A stretch of 64,000 bases of DNA from Brevibacillus composti (GCF_016406105.1 NZ_CP066308.1:2453501-2517500), one strand, 5' to 3'. Counted from the stretch's first letter, positions 37,017 to 46,277 are shown. Program-made: numbers and translations. Notes: generated by a model from the letters alone, not told the origin.

Positions 37017-37020
37017 TATT
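36954..37020 (+). terminator. T-box attenuator hairpin
   Basis: AAGCCTC near 36956 pairs with GAGGCTT near 37006-37013, with CCTCAC/GTGAG continuing the stem, followed by a T-rich tract. It directly follows the T-box sequence and is the mutually exclusive terminator of the riboswitch. Confidence 0.85.
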
Positions 37021-37069
37021 TTCCTTTGACCATAAGGAAAAGGGTTGAATCAAAGGAGGAGAGATAACC

Positions 37070-38221
37070 ATGTTTACAGACAAAATGATTTTGCGCATCC
37101 CCGGCCCTACCCCGATTCCGCCGCGCGTCCAGCAAGCGATGAACCAACCGATGATCGGGCATCGAAGCGGCCAATTTTCCGAATTGTTTGCACGGACCGC
37201 TGAGCGTCTGCGCCCCTATTTTGGCACATCGGGCGACGTGATGATCCTCGCGGGCAGCGGAACGAGCGCACTGGAGATGAGTGTCGTCAACACGCTTCAG
37301 CCCGGCGAGGAAGCCGCTGTCCTGGTCAGCGGCGCATTCGGCGAGCGCTTCGCCAAAATCTGCGAAAGATACGGCATCGTCGTCCACCGCCTGGATGTGC
37401 CTTGGGGCGAAGCCGTCACCCCCGACAAGCTGGATGCGTTTCTCGCGGATAAGCCGCAGGTGCAAGCCGTGTTCGCAACCTATTGCGAAACGTCCACGGG
37501 TGTGGAGAATCCGATCCGCGAACTGGCCCAAGTAGTCCGGCAGAAGTCGAATGCCCTCTTTATCGTCGATGCCGTCAGCTGCCTCGGCGCGGTCTCCTGC
37601 GAGATGGACGCATGGGGTGTGGACATCGTTGTGACGGGATCGCAAAAAGCGTTTATGCTCCCGACGGGACTCGCCTTTCTGGCAGCCAGCAAACGGGCAT
37701 GGGATGTGATCGACAGCAAAAAGCCGCTCGCTTTTTATCTCGATCTCAAGGCGTACCGGAAAAGCCTGGCAGAGAAAACGACGCCGTATACGCCCGCAGT
37801 CTCCCTCATCTTCGGCCTGGATGAAGTGTGCAAGATGCTGGAGGAGGAAGGCCTGGCGGCGATCATCAAGCGGCACGAGATCATGCGCGATATGACCAGG
37901 GCCGCGATGAGAGCGCTCCAGATTCCGCTGATGGCTTCCGATGAGTTCGCCGCAAGCACGGTGACTTCTTGCCACCCGGAGACGTTTGACGCAGAGCAGC
38001 TGCGCAAAGTTCTGCGTACCCAGCACAATATCGTGATCGCCGGCGGCCAGCAGCATCTGAAAGGGAAAATTTTCCGCATTGGCCACATGGGCTATTGCGA
38101 ACCGCTCGACGTCTTGCAGGTGATCGCGGCGATTGAAATGTCGCTTCAACAAATCGGCGCTCCCGTAGAATTGGGAGCCGGTGTAAAAGCTGCCCAGGAG
38201 GTGCTACTCGCTCATGTATAA
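37070..38221 (+). CDS. Class V PLP-dependent aminotransferase (SerC-like / serine-pyruvate type)
   Basis: 383 residues. The N-terminus RIPGPTPIPPRVQQAM and the PLP-lysine site DIVVTGSQKAFMLP are hallmarks of the alanine-glyoxylate/serine-pyruvate/phosphoserine branch of class V aminotransferases. It overlaps serA by 8 nt and is under a serine T-box, so the likely job is to convert 3-phosphohydroxypyruvate to phosphoserine. That assignment rests on context; sequence alone also allows alanine-glyoxylate aminotransferase. Start ATG with GGAGGAGAG about 7 nt upstream. Confidence 0.88.
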   Translation: MFTDKMILRIPGPTPIPPRVQQAMNQPMIGHRSGQFSELFARTAERLRPYFGTSGDVMILAGSGTSALEMSVVNTLQPGEEAAVLVSGAFGERFAKICERYGIVVHRLDVPWGEAVTPDKLDAFLADKPQVQAVFATYCETSTGVENPIRELAQVVRQKSNALFIVDAVSCLGAVSCEMDAWGVDIVVTGSQKAFMLPTGLAFLAASKRAWDVIDSKKPLAFYLDLKAYRKSLAEKTTPYTPAVSLIFGLDEVCKMLEEEGLAAIIKRHEIMRDMTRAAMRALQIPLMASDEFAASTVTSCHPETFDAEQLRKVLRTQHNIVIAGGQQHLKGKIFRIGHMGYCEPLDVLQVIAAIEMSLQQIGAPVELGAGVKAAQEVLLAHV

Positions 38222-39797
38222 AGTACTGATTACAGACCAAGTTAGCGAATACGGAATCAAACAACTGCTTGAGGCGCCCGACGTGGAAGTCGTCAAAAAT
38301 ACGAACCTCTCCCCCTCGGACCTGCTGGCCGTCATCGGGGACTATGACGCCCTGATGGTGCGCAGCCAAACACAGGTAACCGCTGAGGTGCTGGCTGCGG
38401 GCAAACGGTTGAAAGCCGTCGGCCGCGCAGGTGTCGGGGTCGACAATATCGATGTGAATGCAGCGACGGAAGCGGGAATCGTCGTCATCAATGCACCGGA
38501 CGGAAATACCATCTCGACTGCTGAGCATTCCTTTGCCATGCTGATGTCCGTCGCCCGCAATATTCCGCAGGCCTACCGGAAGCTGGCCGACGGGACCTGG
38601 GACAGAAAGAGCTTTCAGGGCGTGGAGTTGAACAATAAAGTGCTCGGGGTCATCGGCATGGGCCGCATCGGAACCGAAGTGGCCAAGCGTGCGAAGGTAT
38701 TCGGCATGACGGTGCTGGCCTACGATCCGTTCCTCACCGAAGAGCGCGCCCAAAAGCTGGGCGTGACCAACGCCACCGTGGATGAGATTTGCCGCCAGGC
38801 GGACTTCATCACCGTGCATACGCCGCTGACAAAAGAAACACGCTATCTGATTAGCAGCAGAGAATTTGCCAAGATGAAGACTGGCGTGCGCGTGATCAAC
38901 TGTGCCCGCGGCGGCATCATCGACGAAAAAGCGCTCTATGAAGCGATCCTGACGGGCAAAGTAGCGGGTGCGGCCCTCGACGTATTTGAAGTGGAGCCGC
39001 CGGTGGACAATCCGCTGATCGGCCTGCCGCAGGTCGTCGTCACGCCCCACCTGGGCGCCTCTACGGTAGAAGCACAGGAGAACGTCGCCGTCGATGTATC
39101 GGGCGAAATCCTCAAGGTGCTGCGCGGCGAACCGTTCCGCAATGCGGTCAATCTGCCATCCATTCCGCCTCATGTGATGGAGCGCATCGAGCCTTACTTT
39201 ACGCTCGGAGAGAGACTGGGCCATTTCCTGGCGCAAGTCACAGTGGGATCCGTACAGGAAATCTCGATCACCTACAGCGGTGAACTGACTGATGTCGAAA
39301 CGGCTCCGCTGACAAGAACCGTGGTCAAAGGCGTCTTGTCCTTCCATTTGGGAGAAGAAGTGAACTTCGTGAACGCTCCCCTCTTGGCCAAGTCTCGCGA
39401 TATCACCGTCACGGAGAAAAAATCCGCGCAAAACCGCGGCTTTACCAACCTGCTGACAGTCACGCTGAAGACGACCCAGCAGACCCGGACGGTAGCGGGA
39501 ACGCGGCTGAACGGCTACGGCGCGCGCATCGTCAAGATCGACGAGTTTGCCATCGACGTCGCTCCGGAAGGCTATCTCCTCTACATTCACCATAATGACC
39601 GGCCGGGCGTCATCGGCCGAGTCGGATCGATTTTGGGTGAAAACGGGGTCAATATCGCGACGATGCAGGTAGGACGCCGCGATGTCGGCGGAGAGGCGAT
39701 CATGATGCTCTCGGTCGACAAGCCGATTACAGCAGAGCTCCTCGATACCATGGGCGAATTGCCGGAAGTAAAAAGTGTGACCCAAATCGAACTGTAA
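38214..39797 (+). CDS. serA: D-3-phosphoglycerate dehydrogenase
   Basis: 527 residues, the long form. The Rossmann motif GVIGMGRIGTEVAKRA lies at ~144, the catalytic region includes NCARGGIIDEKAL and the active-site His in PHLGAST (~280). An intervening domain (~320-440) leads to a C-terminal ACT domain (HHNDRPGVIGRVGSIL), which usually senses serine. It catalyses the first committed step of serine synthesis. It is regulated transcriptionally by the T-box and probably by serine feedback. A strong hairpin follows 6 nt after the stop. Confidence 0.98.
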   Translation: MYKVLITDQVSEYGIKQLLEAPDVEVVKNTNLSPSDLLAVIGDYDALMVRSQTQVTAEVLAAGKRLKAVGRAGVGVDNIDVNAATEAGIVVINAPDGNTISTAEHSFAMLMSVARNIPQAYRKLADGTWDRKSFQGVELNNKVLGVIGMGRIGTEVAKRAKVFGMTVLAYDPFLTEERAQKLGVTNATVDEICRQADFITVHTPLTKETRYLISSREFAKMKTGVRVINCARGGIIDEKALYEAILTGKVAGAALDVFEVEPPVDNPLIGLPQVVVTPHLGASTVEAQENVAVDVSGEILKVLRGEPFRNAVNLPSIPPHVMERIEPYFTLGERLGHFLAQVTVGSVQEISITYSGELTDVETAPLTRTVVKGVLSFHLGEEVNFVNAPLLAKSRDITVTEKKSAQNRGFTNLLTVTLKTTQQTRTVAGTRLNGYGARIVKIDEFAIDVAPEGYLLYIHHNDRPGVIGRVGSILGENGVNIATMQVGRRDVGGEAIMMLSVDKPITAELLDTMGELPEVKSVTQIEL

Positions 39798-39803
39798 CAT
39801 ACC

Positions 39804-39834
39804 AAGGCCTGGTCTTATCCAAAGACCAGGCCTT
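39804..39834 (+). terminator. Rho-independent terminator after serA
   Basis: AAGGCCTGGTCTT (39804-39816) pairs perfectly with AAGACCAGGCCTT (39822-39834) over a 5-nt loop. The T-run is short, but the 13-bp stem is very stable. Confidence 0.85.
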
Positions 39835-39860
39835 TACGTGTTCAAAAATATGGTTATAAT
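39833..39860 (+). promoter_or_regulatory. Sigma-A promoter of the NhaD-type transporter gene
   Basis: TTTACG (39833-39838), 16-nt spacer, perfect TATAAT (39855-39860), about 55 nt before the ATG. The -35 overlaps the end of the serA terminator. Confidence 0.6.
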
Positions 39861-39915
39861 AATACCAGATAATTTTCCTACTTTATTAACTTTTGTTTAG
39901 TGAGAGGAGATTTTT

Positions 39916-41196
39916 ATGGCATCACAGGCAATCGTCGCAATTGGCATCTTCCTCGTAACCTATGCTTTTATCATCAGCGAAAAACTGCATCGGACAATCG
40001 TAGCCATGTTTGGCGGAATCCTGATGATTTTGCTCGGCGTGATCAATCAGGAGCAAGCGATCCACCACATCGATTTCAACACCCTAGGCTTGTTAATCGG
40101 CATGATGATTCTGGTCGCCATTACTGCGCAGACCGGCGTCTTCAAGTACATGGCCATCCGTGCAGCCAAAGCCGCCCATGGCGATCCGCTTCGGATTCTG
40201 ATTTATCTGAGTATCATCACCGCCTCGGCCTCCGCTTTTCTCGACAATGTGACGACGGTTCTTTTGATTGTTCCGGTCACCTTCAGCATCGCCAGACAGC
40301 TGCAAGTCAACCCCGTTCCCTATCTCATATCGGAAATTATCGCTTCCAATGTAGGCGGCACGGCAACCCTGATCGGAGATCCGCCCAACATCATGATTGG
40401 CAGCGCCGTGCCGGAACTGGACTTCATGTCTTTTCTGACCAATCTGGCTCCCGCCGTTGTCATTATCATGATTGCCACCATCTTCTGTTTTACGCTGATC
40501 TACCGGAAAGAGCTGAAAACCACCCCCGAATTGCAGCAAAAAATCATGAGTCTTCGCGAGCAGGATGAGATCACCGACGCCAAACTGTTGAAAAAATCGC
40601 TGACCGTGCTGGCGCTCACGATTATCGGCTTTATGCTGCATGGCGCGCTCCATCTGGAATCGGCCACGATCGCCCTGACAGGCGCTTTTCTGCTGCTCTT
40701 GATCACCGGCGAACACTATCTGGAAGAAGCGATCAGCAAGGTAGAATGGACCACGATCTTTTTCTTCGTCGGTCTGTTTGTGCTCGTGTCCGGACTGGTG
40801 GAGACAGGCGTCATCGCCAAACTGGCCAAAGGAGCCATCGATCTGACGGGCGGCGATGCGATGAAGACCTCCTTTTTGATCCTCTGGATGAGCGCGATTG
40901 CCTCCGCCTTTGTGGACAATATTCCCTTCGTCGCGACGATGATCCCGATGATCAAGGAGATGGGCGCGCTCGGCATCACCAATCTGGAGCCGCTCTGGTG
41001 GAGCCTGGCTCTGGGAGCGTGTCTGGGCGGAAACGGGACACTGATCGGTGCCAGCGCCAACGTTATCGTCGCCGGACTTGCGGCCAAAGAAGGCCATCCC
41101 ATCAGCTTCGTGGGCTTTTTGAAAATCGCCTTTCCGCTGATGATCATGTCGATCGTGTTGTCTCATCTTTATATCTTTCTGCGCTACTTTTTCTGA
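39916..41196 (+). CDS. NhaD/ArsB-family ion transporter
   Basis: 426 residues, about 10-12 membrane helices. Two inverted-repeat halves each carry the signature of this superfamily: ASAFLDNVTTVLLIVPV (~100) and ASAFVDNIPFVATMIPM (~335), plus GGTATLIGDPPNIMIGS and GGNGTLIGASANVIVAG. These belong to the ion-transporter superfamily of NhaD Na+/H+ antiporters, ArsB and SLC13. The transported ion cannot be fixed; a Na+/H+ antiporter or anion permease is most likely. Start ATG with GAGAGGAG upstream. A small gene follows 15 nt downstream. Confidence 0.9.
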   Translation: MASQAIVAIGIFLVTYAFIISEKLHRTIVAMFGGILMILLGVINQEQAIHHIDFNTLGLLIGMMILVAITAQTGVFKYMAIRAAKAAHGDPLRILIYLSIITASASAFLDNVTTVLLIVPVTFSIARQLQVNPVPYLISEIIASNVGGTATLIGDPPNIMIGSAVPELDFMSFLTNLAPAVVIIMIATIFCFTLIYRKELKTTPELQQKIMSLREQDEITDAKLLKKSLTVLALTIIGFMLHGALHLESATIALTGAFLLLLITGEHYLEEAISKVEWTTIFFFVGLFVLVSGLVETGVIAKLAKGAIDLTGGDAMKTSFLILWMSAIASAFVDNIPFVATMIPMIKEMGALGITNLEPLWWSLALGACLGGNGTLIGASANVIVAGLAAKEGHPISFVGFLKIAFPLMIMSIVLSHLYIFLRYFF

Positions 41197-41211
41197 TGAG
41201 GAGGAACCCGC

Positions 41212-41496
41212 TTGGTCCACTACACCTATGATTCGCGCCTGATCGAGATTCGGGAAAATCAAAACGAAACGGATGTCACCTTCACCTTCGCACTGAAGAC
41301 CGAGGAGATGCGCAACCGTCTGAAGCAAATACGCAGCTTGTTTGAAGAGAACAGGGATTACACCGATGCCTTGTTTTACAGCCACGAGGACGGCACCTAT
41401 GAAGTGATCGTCCGGCACGATGCCCGGCTCTCTTTTCTCCTCCAGGCCTTTCGCTTCCGCTTTCTGGAGACTTTGAGCTGGAAGGAACAGACGTAG
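41212..41496 (+). CDS. Small hypothetical protein (94 aa), co-transcribed with the NhaD-type transporter
   Basis: Start TTG with GAGGAGG 7 nt upstream, 15 nt after the transporter stop. Soluble, mixed alpha/beta-looking sequence with an acidic middle (EENRDYTDALFYSHEDGTYEVIV) and a C-terminal helix. I do not recognise a family. The operon position and ribosome site support a real gene. A strong terminator follows, closing the two-gene unit. Confidence 0.7.
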   Translation: MVHYTYDSRLIEIRENQNETDVTFTFALKTEEMRNRLKQIRSLFEENRDYTDALFYSHEDGTYEVIVRHDARLSFLLQAFRFRFLETLSWKEQT

Positions 41497-41515
41497 CAAA
41501 AGACAGCCTTGCCAT

Positions 41516-41542
41516 AACCGGTTCAGATAGAGCCGGTTTTTT
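41516..41542 (+). terminator. Rho-independent terminator
   Basis: AACCGG (41516-41521) pairs with CCGGTT (41533-41538), with inner pairs extending the stem to about 9 bp, followed by six T. It ends the transporter unit. Confidence 0.85.
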
Positions 41543-41615
41543 CTTGCTCTTCTCTTACAGAAATCCCCATTTTCATGTATACTGTGGGAAAATGATGAGA
41601 AATCGGAGGTTTCTG

Positions 41616-42227
41616 ATGCTGTTCCACTATCACTTCTGGACTCCCGATGTCGAGGAGATGGAGCGATTTTATCAAGAGGCTGGCTTTCAAACCTATCAAC
41701 GAATCGGAAAAAGCGAGGGAAGTTTTCAAGACTTTTCGCCGCCGTTGACATGGGAGGACTTTCGGGGGCAGGCGATCTTATTTCGGATTATCGAAATGCG
41801 CAAAGGCATGATCAACGTTACATTTGGTCACGGTAAAAAAATTCAATTTGATCATATCGGTTTTCTCGTCTCCCCGTCGGAGCACGAAGAGATATGCGAC
41901 CGGGCCAAGCGGCTGGGCTGGTCCGTCGAGCATAACCCGAAGCGGACCTTTCTCGCGACGCCTTACCAGTTTGAGATCGAACTGCAAACGGATCGAAGCT
42001 ACCTGGCAAGCGATTCCGCGGCGGCAATCCGCCAAATGACCCTACAGCTCCCCCAGGAAGGATTGCTGGAGGACCTGCGCATATTGTTCGGCGAGGAGAT
42101 TCCCGGCATTCGCCTCCAGAAAGGGCCGGCAGCGATGCTCACAGAGGTGGATATGAGCGGCTTTCCCTCTCCCGTCGAGGCTACGACTCTGCTCGATCCA
42201 TGCGGGGTGCGGCTTTCTTTCTCCTGA
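41616..42227 (+). CDS. VOC (glyoxalase/bleomycin-resistance fold) family protein
   Basis: 203 residues from ATG 41616, which has GGAGG 6 nt upstream; an upstream in-frame ATG at 41544 lies inside the region after the terminator and has no ribosome site. The opening FHYHFWTPDVEEMERFYQEAGF and later QFDHIGFLVSPSEHEEICDRAKRLGW are the two beta-alpha-beta starts of a VOC fold. The His and Glu positions suggest possible metal binding. Substrate unknown; such proteins include lyases, dioxygenases and drug-binding proteins. The gene appears monocistronic. Confidence 0.75.
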   Translation: MLFHYHFWTPDVEEMERFYQEAGFQTYQRIGKSEGSFQDFSPPLTWEDFRGQAILFRIIEMRKGMINVTFGHGKKIQFDHIGFLVSPSEHEEICDRAKRLGWSVEHNPKRTFLATPYQFEIELQTDRSYLASDSAAAIRQMTLQLPQEGLLEDLRILFGEEIPGIRLQKGPAAMLTEVDMSGFPSPVEATTLLDPCGVRLSFS

Positions 42228-42352
42228 TCGCGCGACGTTCATCGCCTTCACGGATGATGATTGTCCGCTCCGCAGCGGCAAGCCTCCGCGAGTCGCGCCG
42301 CAGGAAAACACGCTTTTTCTCGCCATGCCCCGGTTTTAACATCCACAAAAAA

Positions 42353-42374
42353 TGGGGAAGCCTCTGGTTCCCCA
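42353..42374 (-). terminator. Second terminator-like hairpin downstream of the HAD gene
   Basis: TGGGGAA and TTCCCCA form a stem over an 8-nt loop. On the minus strand the stem is followed by six T, so it works as a terminator for leftward transcription; it lies about 30 nt beyond the hairpin at 42404-42431. The rest of 42228-42442 shows no gene. Confidence 0.65.
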
Positions 42375-42403
42375 AAACTTATCAACCCTTCTATGTAAAA
42401 CAA

Positions 42404-42431
42404 AGCCGGCCATTCTCTCCGATGGCCGGCT
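42404..42431 (-). terminator. Terminator after the HAD hydrolase gene
   Basis: AGCCGGCCAT (42404-42413) pairs with ATGGCCGGCT (42422-42431). T-rich sequence lies on both sides, so it may stop transcription from both directions, closing the convergent VOC and HAD genes. Confidence 0.8.
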
Positions 42432-42442
42432 CTTCTTTTCCT

Positions 42443-43579
42443 TTATTCCAGGATCGAGAGAATGCCGCGCACATCATCCAAAATGTAATCGGCTTTCTCC
42501 TCTTCAAACTTGCTCCGCGCTTCTTGACCGGATAATCCAGTGAGCGTGGCGGCAAAGCGGCAACCCATCGATCTGGCCGCCAAGAGGTCCGCCAGCGAAT
42601 CCCCTACGACCAATACCTCATCCCCATTGGAGATAGGCAGCTCCAAACGAAGCACATCGCTGTTCGGCGTATCCAAACCGAGCAGGCCTTTTACATAGGA
42701 AAAGGGATGCGGCTTGGACAGCGGCGCGTGGGCAGGCGACTGCTCTTCGGCCTCCAATACATGGCTCGCCGTCACGACGCGGTTAGGGTCGAACCATTCC
42801 AAGATCCCCAATGCCTCCAGCGGCACATGCGTCTCGATCGTGGGACGTCCGGTGCCGATCCCGAGCGTATAGCCCTTTTCCTTCAGGGTACGGAACACCT
42901 GGATCATCTCAGCCGGGCTGACGATCGGGATCTCATCGTTCAAAAAGCCTTTCTTGCCAGGCTGCAAGGTCTCGCGGCCGATCGAGGCAGAGACGCGCTC
43001 ATCCCCCAGATACCATTCCTGGAAGGTCTCCTGGCAAATTTTCCACAGGTCGCTGTTGCGGGAGAAGATATTGGTCACGATGCCGCAGCGCTCTTGAGCG
43101 ATCTGGTTCAGGTAGAGCAGCATCTCCGCCTTTTGCGCATTCCCCCGGGAGAAATCGGCGGTAAACTTGGCGTACTCGATCGTGAAGTCAGGCGCGTGTT
43201 CCTTGGCCCATTCCGACAGGCGGGCCAAGGCCGCGCGGTTGATCTGTCCCGTCAGCAGATCGGTAACCTGCTGCCCCAAGACCGATTTTAAATGGCCGCA
43301 CAGGCGGATGATCTGATACGACACCGCCAGATAGACCATATCCCAGTTGGAGTTGATCCCGCGTGATTTGATGAAGTTCAGCACCTCATCGTCTGCAAAA
43401 ACCAGTTGGCGAATGCGGCGGATATCCTCTTCCTTTGGCGCAGGTGCAAATGTTTCGGAAGAAAGGCCCAGGTATTGCGGGCTGTGAAGCATCTCCCAGA
43501 CAGTCAGCGCGGACGCGTCAAAATAACGCTCCTCGCTCAGCATCACTCCATCGACATCAAACAGTATGGTTTTGATCAT
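42443..43579 (-). CDS. HAD-family hydrolase
   Basis: 378 residues from ATG 43579 (GAGGGG about 8 nt upstream). The N-terminal motif I is TILFDVDGVM with the two catalytic aspartates; motif II/III text is GIGTGRPTIE; motif IV is VLVVGDSLADLLAARSMG. A ~200-residue cap lies between motif I and the rest, larger than in phosphoglycolate phosphatases. Likely a small-molecule phosphatase; substrate not deducible. It is 13 nt downstream of resE on the same strand and may share its transcript. Confidence 0.85.
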   Translation of the reverse strand: MIKTILFDVDGVMLSEERYFDASALTVWEMLHSPQYLGLSSETFAPAPKEEDIRRIRQLVFADDEVLNFIKSRGINSNWDMVYLAVSYQIIRLCGHLKSVLGQQVTDLLTGQINRAALARLSEWAKEHAPDFTIEYAKFTADFSRGNAQKAEMLLYLNQIAQERCGIVTNIFSRNSDLWKICQETFQEWYLGDERVSASIGRETLQPGKKGFLNDEIPIVSPAEMIQVFRTLKEKGYTLGIGTGRPTIETHVPLEALGILEWFDPNRVVTASHVLEAEEQSPAHAPLSKPHPFSYVKGLLGLDTPNSDVLRLELPISNGDEVLVVGDSLADLLAARSMGCRFAATLTGLSGQEARSKFEEEKADYILDDVRGILSILE

Positions 43580-43592
43580 TTCTCTCGCCCCT

Positions 43593-45374
43593 CTATGTTT
43601 TCTGTTTATGTTTATCAGGCAAGGCAATGGTAAAGGTAGTCCCCTCGCCTAGCTTGCTCTGTACACCAATGGTTCCTCCATGGGCCTCTACGATGTTTTT
43701 GGCGATGGCCAGGCCAAGTCCTGTCCCTCCCGCTTTTCCGCGGGTACGGGCCTTATCCGCTTTGTAAAAGCGTTCAAAGACAAACGGCAGATCTTCCTGT
43801 GGAATTCCTGTTCCCGTATCGCTCACTTCCAGGAGGAGCGTCTGTTCGCCGCGCGCCCGCAATACAACCGTACCGCCCTCGTTCGTATGGCGAATGGCAT
43901 TGTCGATCAGATTCGTCAGAACCTGCTCCATCCGGTCTGGATCGATCCAGGCCTTTTCTACCGTCGTATTGAATTCCAGCAGGAAATGAATATCCTGTTC
44001 CCTGGCCAGATTCACGAACTTGCGCTGAATCCGCTCCAGATACGGGCGCACCTCGACGGTTTCCAGCGATACCTCCACATGGCCTGCCTCCATCCGGGCA
44101 AGGCTGAGCAGCTCATTGACCAGCTTGGTCATGCGCACCGATTCATCGTAGATGATTTGGGCCAGCTCCTTATGCTCCTCGGGAGTGGCGGCAATATCGT
44201 CGACGATGGCTTCGCTGTAGCCCTGCAGCATGGACAGCGGCGTGCGCAGCTCGTGGGAAACGTTGGCCACAAAGTCATTCCGCATCTTATCCAGTTTGCG
44301 CTCCCTGGTAATCTCGCGAAGGACGGCGACGGCGCCGCGGATCTGTTCCCGGTCAGTTAGCGGGATCATCACCAGCGACCAGATGCGTCCCTGGGCCGGA
44401 ATCTCGTCTGTGACTTCCATCCCGGTTCGCACCACCTGCTGATAGAACGAAAACAAGGGGATGGGCTCGTCCGGATGTTCGTACGTCCAATCGCGCAGGA
44501 AGTGTTCAGCCGGCGGGTTGGTCACAGCTACCTTTCCCTGTTCGTCGATCATGATGACTCCGTCCACCATGCTTCGCAGCACGCTGGAGAGCTGTTCCTT
44601 CTCTTTGGAGAGGGCGACGACCAGTTGGTTGAGGTGGCTGGCCATGCTGTTGAAGGAGGCAGCCAATTCCCCGATCTCGTCTGTCGTGCGTATCGGGATT
44701 TCCGCATGAAAATCACCCTCTGCGATCCGATGGGCCGTCTCCTTCATCTGCCGCAGTGGATACGTAATCCGCGACGACAGGAAGAAGGCGAAGACGGTCG
44801 TGGAAATAAAGCCGACCACCCCGACGACAAAGATCAGCTTGCGTACTTCCTTCACGGTATCGTCGAAATCTTCAATCGCCTGGTACATGACGATCGCACC
44901 CTGTTTATCCGGCGACAGCTCGATCGGCACGGCGATTGCCAGCAATTGAATCGTGCCATTTTGATTGTTGGGCTGATGCGTGAAGAAAATCCGTGCCGGA
45001 GCGAGGTGCTTCCCGCGAAGCGCCTCGGACAGCTGCAGCTCGGGAGCTTTCAGCAATTGTTCCGTGGGGACGAAGGAGATTCCCGCCCCTTCACTCTGCC
45101 CAATCTGCTCACCGTTTTCATCAACCATGATCAGGCCGGTGCGGTGAACGGCACTAAAGCTGGACGCCATGGCCAAAGCCGCTGTTTTGTCCGGATACGC
45201 AGACAGCGTCTGCGAGAGACCTTCCGCGACGTTTTGCAAAGTCTTGGTCTGCCGCTGGAAGTAGAAGCTGTCAAATGACTCCACGATCATCAGGCTGAAG
45301 AGCGTTAAGACCAAAGCGAAGAGCGCAATGATCGTCATCCATAGTTTTCCTACTACGCTGCGAAGAATGTCCAC
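43593..45374 (-). CDS. resE: Sensor histidine kinase ResE
   Basis: 593 residues. Membrane helices at ~10-32 and ~180-202 flank an extracytoplasmic sensor; then HAMP (SSRITYPLRQMKETAHRIAEGDF), a PAS-like domain (SVLRSMVDGVIMIDEQG), the H-box FVANVSHELRTPLSML, and an ATPase domain with N (LIDNAIRH), G1 (DTGTGIP), F and G2 (GTGLGLAI) boxes. Start GTG, one base after the resD stop. In Bacillus, ResE senses oxygen limitation/NO and phosphorylates ResD (established). The resABCDE order is conserved here. Confidence 0.96.
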   Translation of the reverse strand: MDILRSVVGKLWMTIIALFALVLTLFSLMIVESFDSFYFQRQTKTLQNVAEGLSQTLSAYPDKTAALAMASSFSAVHRTGLIMVDENGEQIGQSEGAGISFVPTEQLLKAPELQLSEALRGKHLAPARIFFTHQPNNQNGTIQLLAIAVPIELSPDKQGAIVMYQAIEDFDDTVKEVRKLIFVVGVVGFISTTVFAFFLSSRITYPLRQMKETAHRIAEGDFHAEIPIRTTDEIGELAASFNSMASHLNQLVVALSKEKEQLSSVLRSMVDGVIMIDEQGKVAVTNPPAEHFLRDWTYEHPDEPIPLFSFYQQVVRTGMEVTDEIPAQGRIWSLVMIPLTDREQIRGAVAVLREITRERKLDKMRNDFVANVSHELRTPLSMLQGYSEAIVDDIAATPEEHKELAQIIYDESVRMTKLVNELLSLARMEAGHVEVSLETVEVRPYLERIQRKFVNLAREQDIHFLLEFNTTVEKAWIDPDRMEQVLTNLIDNAIRHTNEGGTVVLRARGEQTLLLEVSDTGTGIPQEDLPFVFERFYKADKARTRGKAGGTGLGLAIAKNIVEAHGGTIGVQSKLGEGTTFTIALPDKHKQKT

Positions 45375-45375
45375 G

Positions 45376-46092
45376 TTACTTGGGCACCTCTAGCTTGTAC
45401 CCGACTCCCCATACCGTGGCGATCATCTGCGCCGCTGCAGGCGATACACGGTTCAGCTTTTCGCGCAGGCGCTTGATATGCGTGTCCACCGTCCGCAGAT
45501 CGCCAAAGAATTCATAATGCCACACATCCTTCAGCAATTCCTCGCGGGTAAACACCTTGTCGGGCGAGAGCGCCAGATAGTGCAGAAGTTCGTATTCTTT
45601 TGGCGTCAGGCTCACTTCCTGGCCGCTGGCAATCACTTTGTGGGCATCGTGATCGATGGTCAGCTCCGGAAAGACCAGAACCGAATGGCTGTTAAAAGTC
45701 TCGGTTTTCAGGTAGGCGGTCGCCGAAGCGCGGCGCAGGATCGCCTTTACCCGATAGACGACTTCGCGGGGGCTGAACGGTTTGATCACATAATCATCCA
45801 CTCCGGCTTCAAATCCGTGCACCCGGTTCGTCTCTTCCCCTTTTGCCGTAAGCATGATAATCGGCGTCGCTTTGCGCTCCCTGATTTTTTGACAGACCTC
45901 GATGCCGTCCATTCCAGGCAGCATCAGGTCCAGCAAAATGATGTCATAATCGGCCGTCATGGCCATTTCCAGTGCCTGCTCGCCGTTATCTGCCTCGTCA
46001 ATCATGAAAGACTCCCGCTCCAGATACATGCGGAGCAGACGGCGGATGCGCTCCTCGTCATCAACTACCAGAATCCTCGCTGTTTTCTCCAT
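45376..46092 (-). CDS. resD: Response regulator ResD (OmpR/PhoB family)
   Basis: 238 residues. The receiver has DDEERIRR, the phospho-acceptor Asp in IILLDLMLPGMDG (~57), T in IMLTAK and Lys in DYVIKPFSP. The winged-helix DNA-binding domain carries LTPKEYELLHYLALSPDKVFTREELL and RTVDTHIKRLREKL. It controls aerobic/anaerobic respiration genes together with ResE. It lies 185 bp after resC, behind a hairpin, so it may have its own promoter. Confidence 0.97.
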   Translation of the reverse strand: MEKTARILVVDDEERIRRLLRMYLERESFMIDEADNGEQALEMAMTADYDIILLDLMLPGMDGIEVCQKIRERKATPIIMLTAKGEETNRVHGFEAGVDDYVIKPFSPREVVYRVKAILRRASATAYLKTETFNSHSVLVFPELTIDHDAHKVIASGQEVSLTPKEYELLHYLALSPDKVFTREELLKDVWHYEFFGDLRTVDTHIKRLREKLNRVSPAAAQMIATVWGVGYKLEVPK

Positions 46093-46222
46093 AAGATCAC
46101 CTCGTGGCTCACTTTGTTTTCACTGACTTCACTCGGACGATAGGCCAAACGACAGACTGGCATCCAGCTTTCCCGTCGCCAGGTATGGATGGCATGCTCC
46201 CTACCGACGAAAGTGAAACGAA

Positions 46223-46249
46223 GGCTTCGCCAAATTTCTTTGCGAAGCC
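46223..46249 (-). terminator. Hairpin between resC and resD
   Basis: GGCTTCGC (46223-46230) pairs with GCGAAGCC (46242-46249). On the minus strand it is followed by TTCGTTTC. It could end resABC transcription or reduce readthrough into resDE, as in Bacillus where resD has additional promoters. Confidence 0.55.
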
Positions 46250-46277
46250 ATGTTTGCGAAAGCGACATTCTTGTTTC

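Noticed and set aside
37881..39800. 639-codon open frame antisense to serA and the aminotransferase
   Set aside because: Arises from GC-rich codon usage opposite strongly conserved genes; the translation has no domain signature and no ribosome site.
40093..41751. 552-codon open frame antisense to the NhaD-type transporter
   Set aside because: The sense strand has paired transporter motifs; the antisense product is low-complexity His/Gln/Arg-rich.
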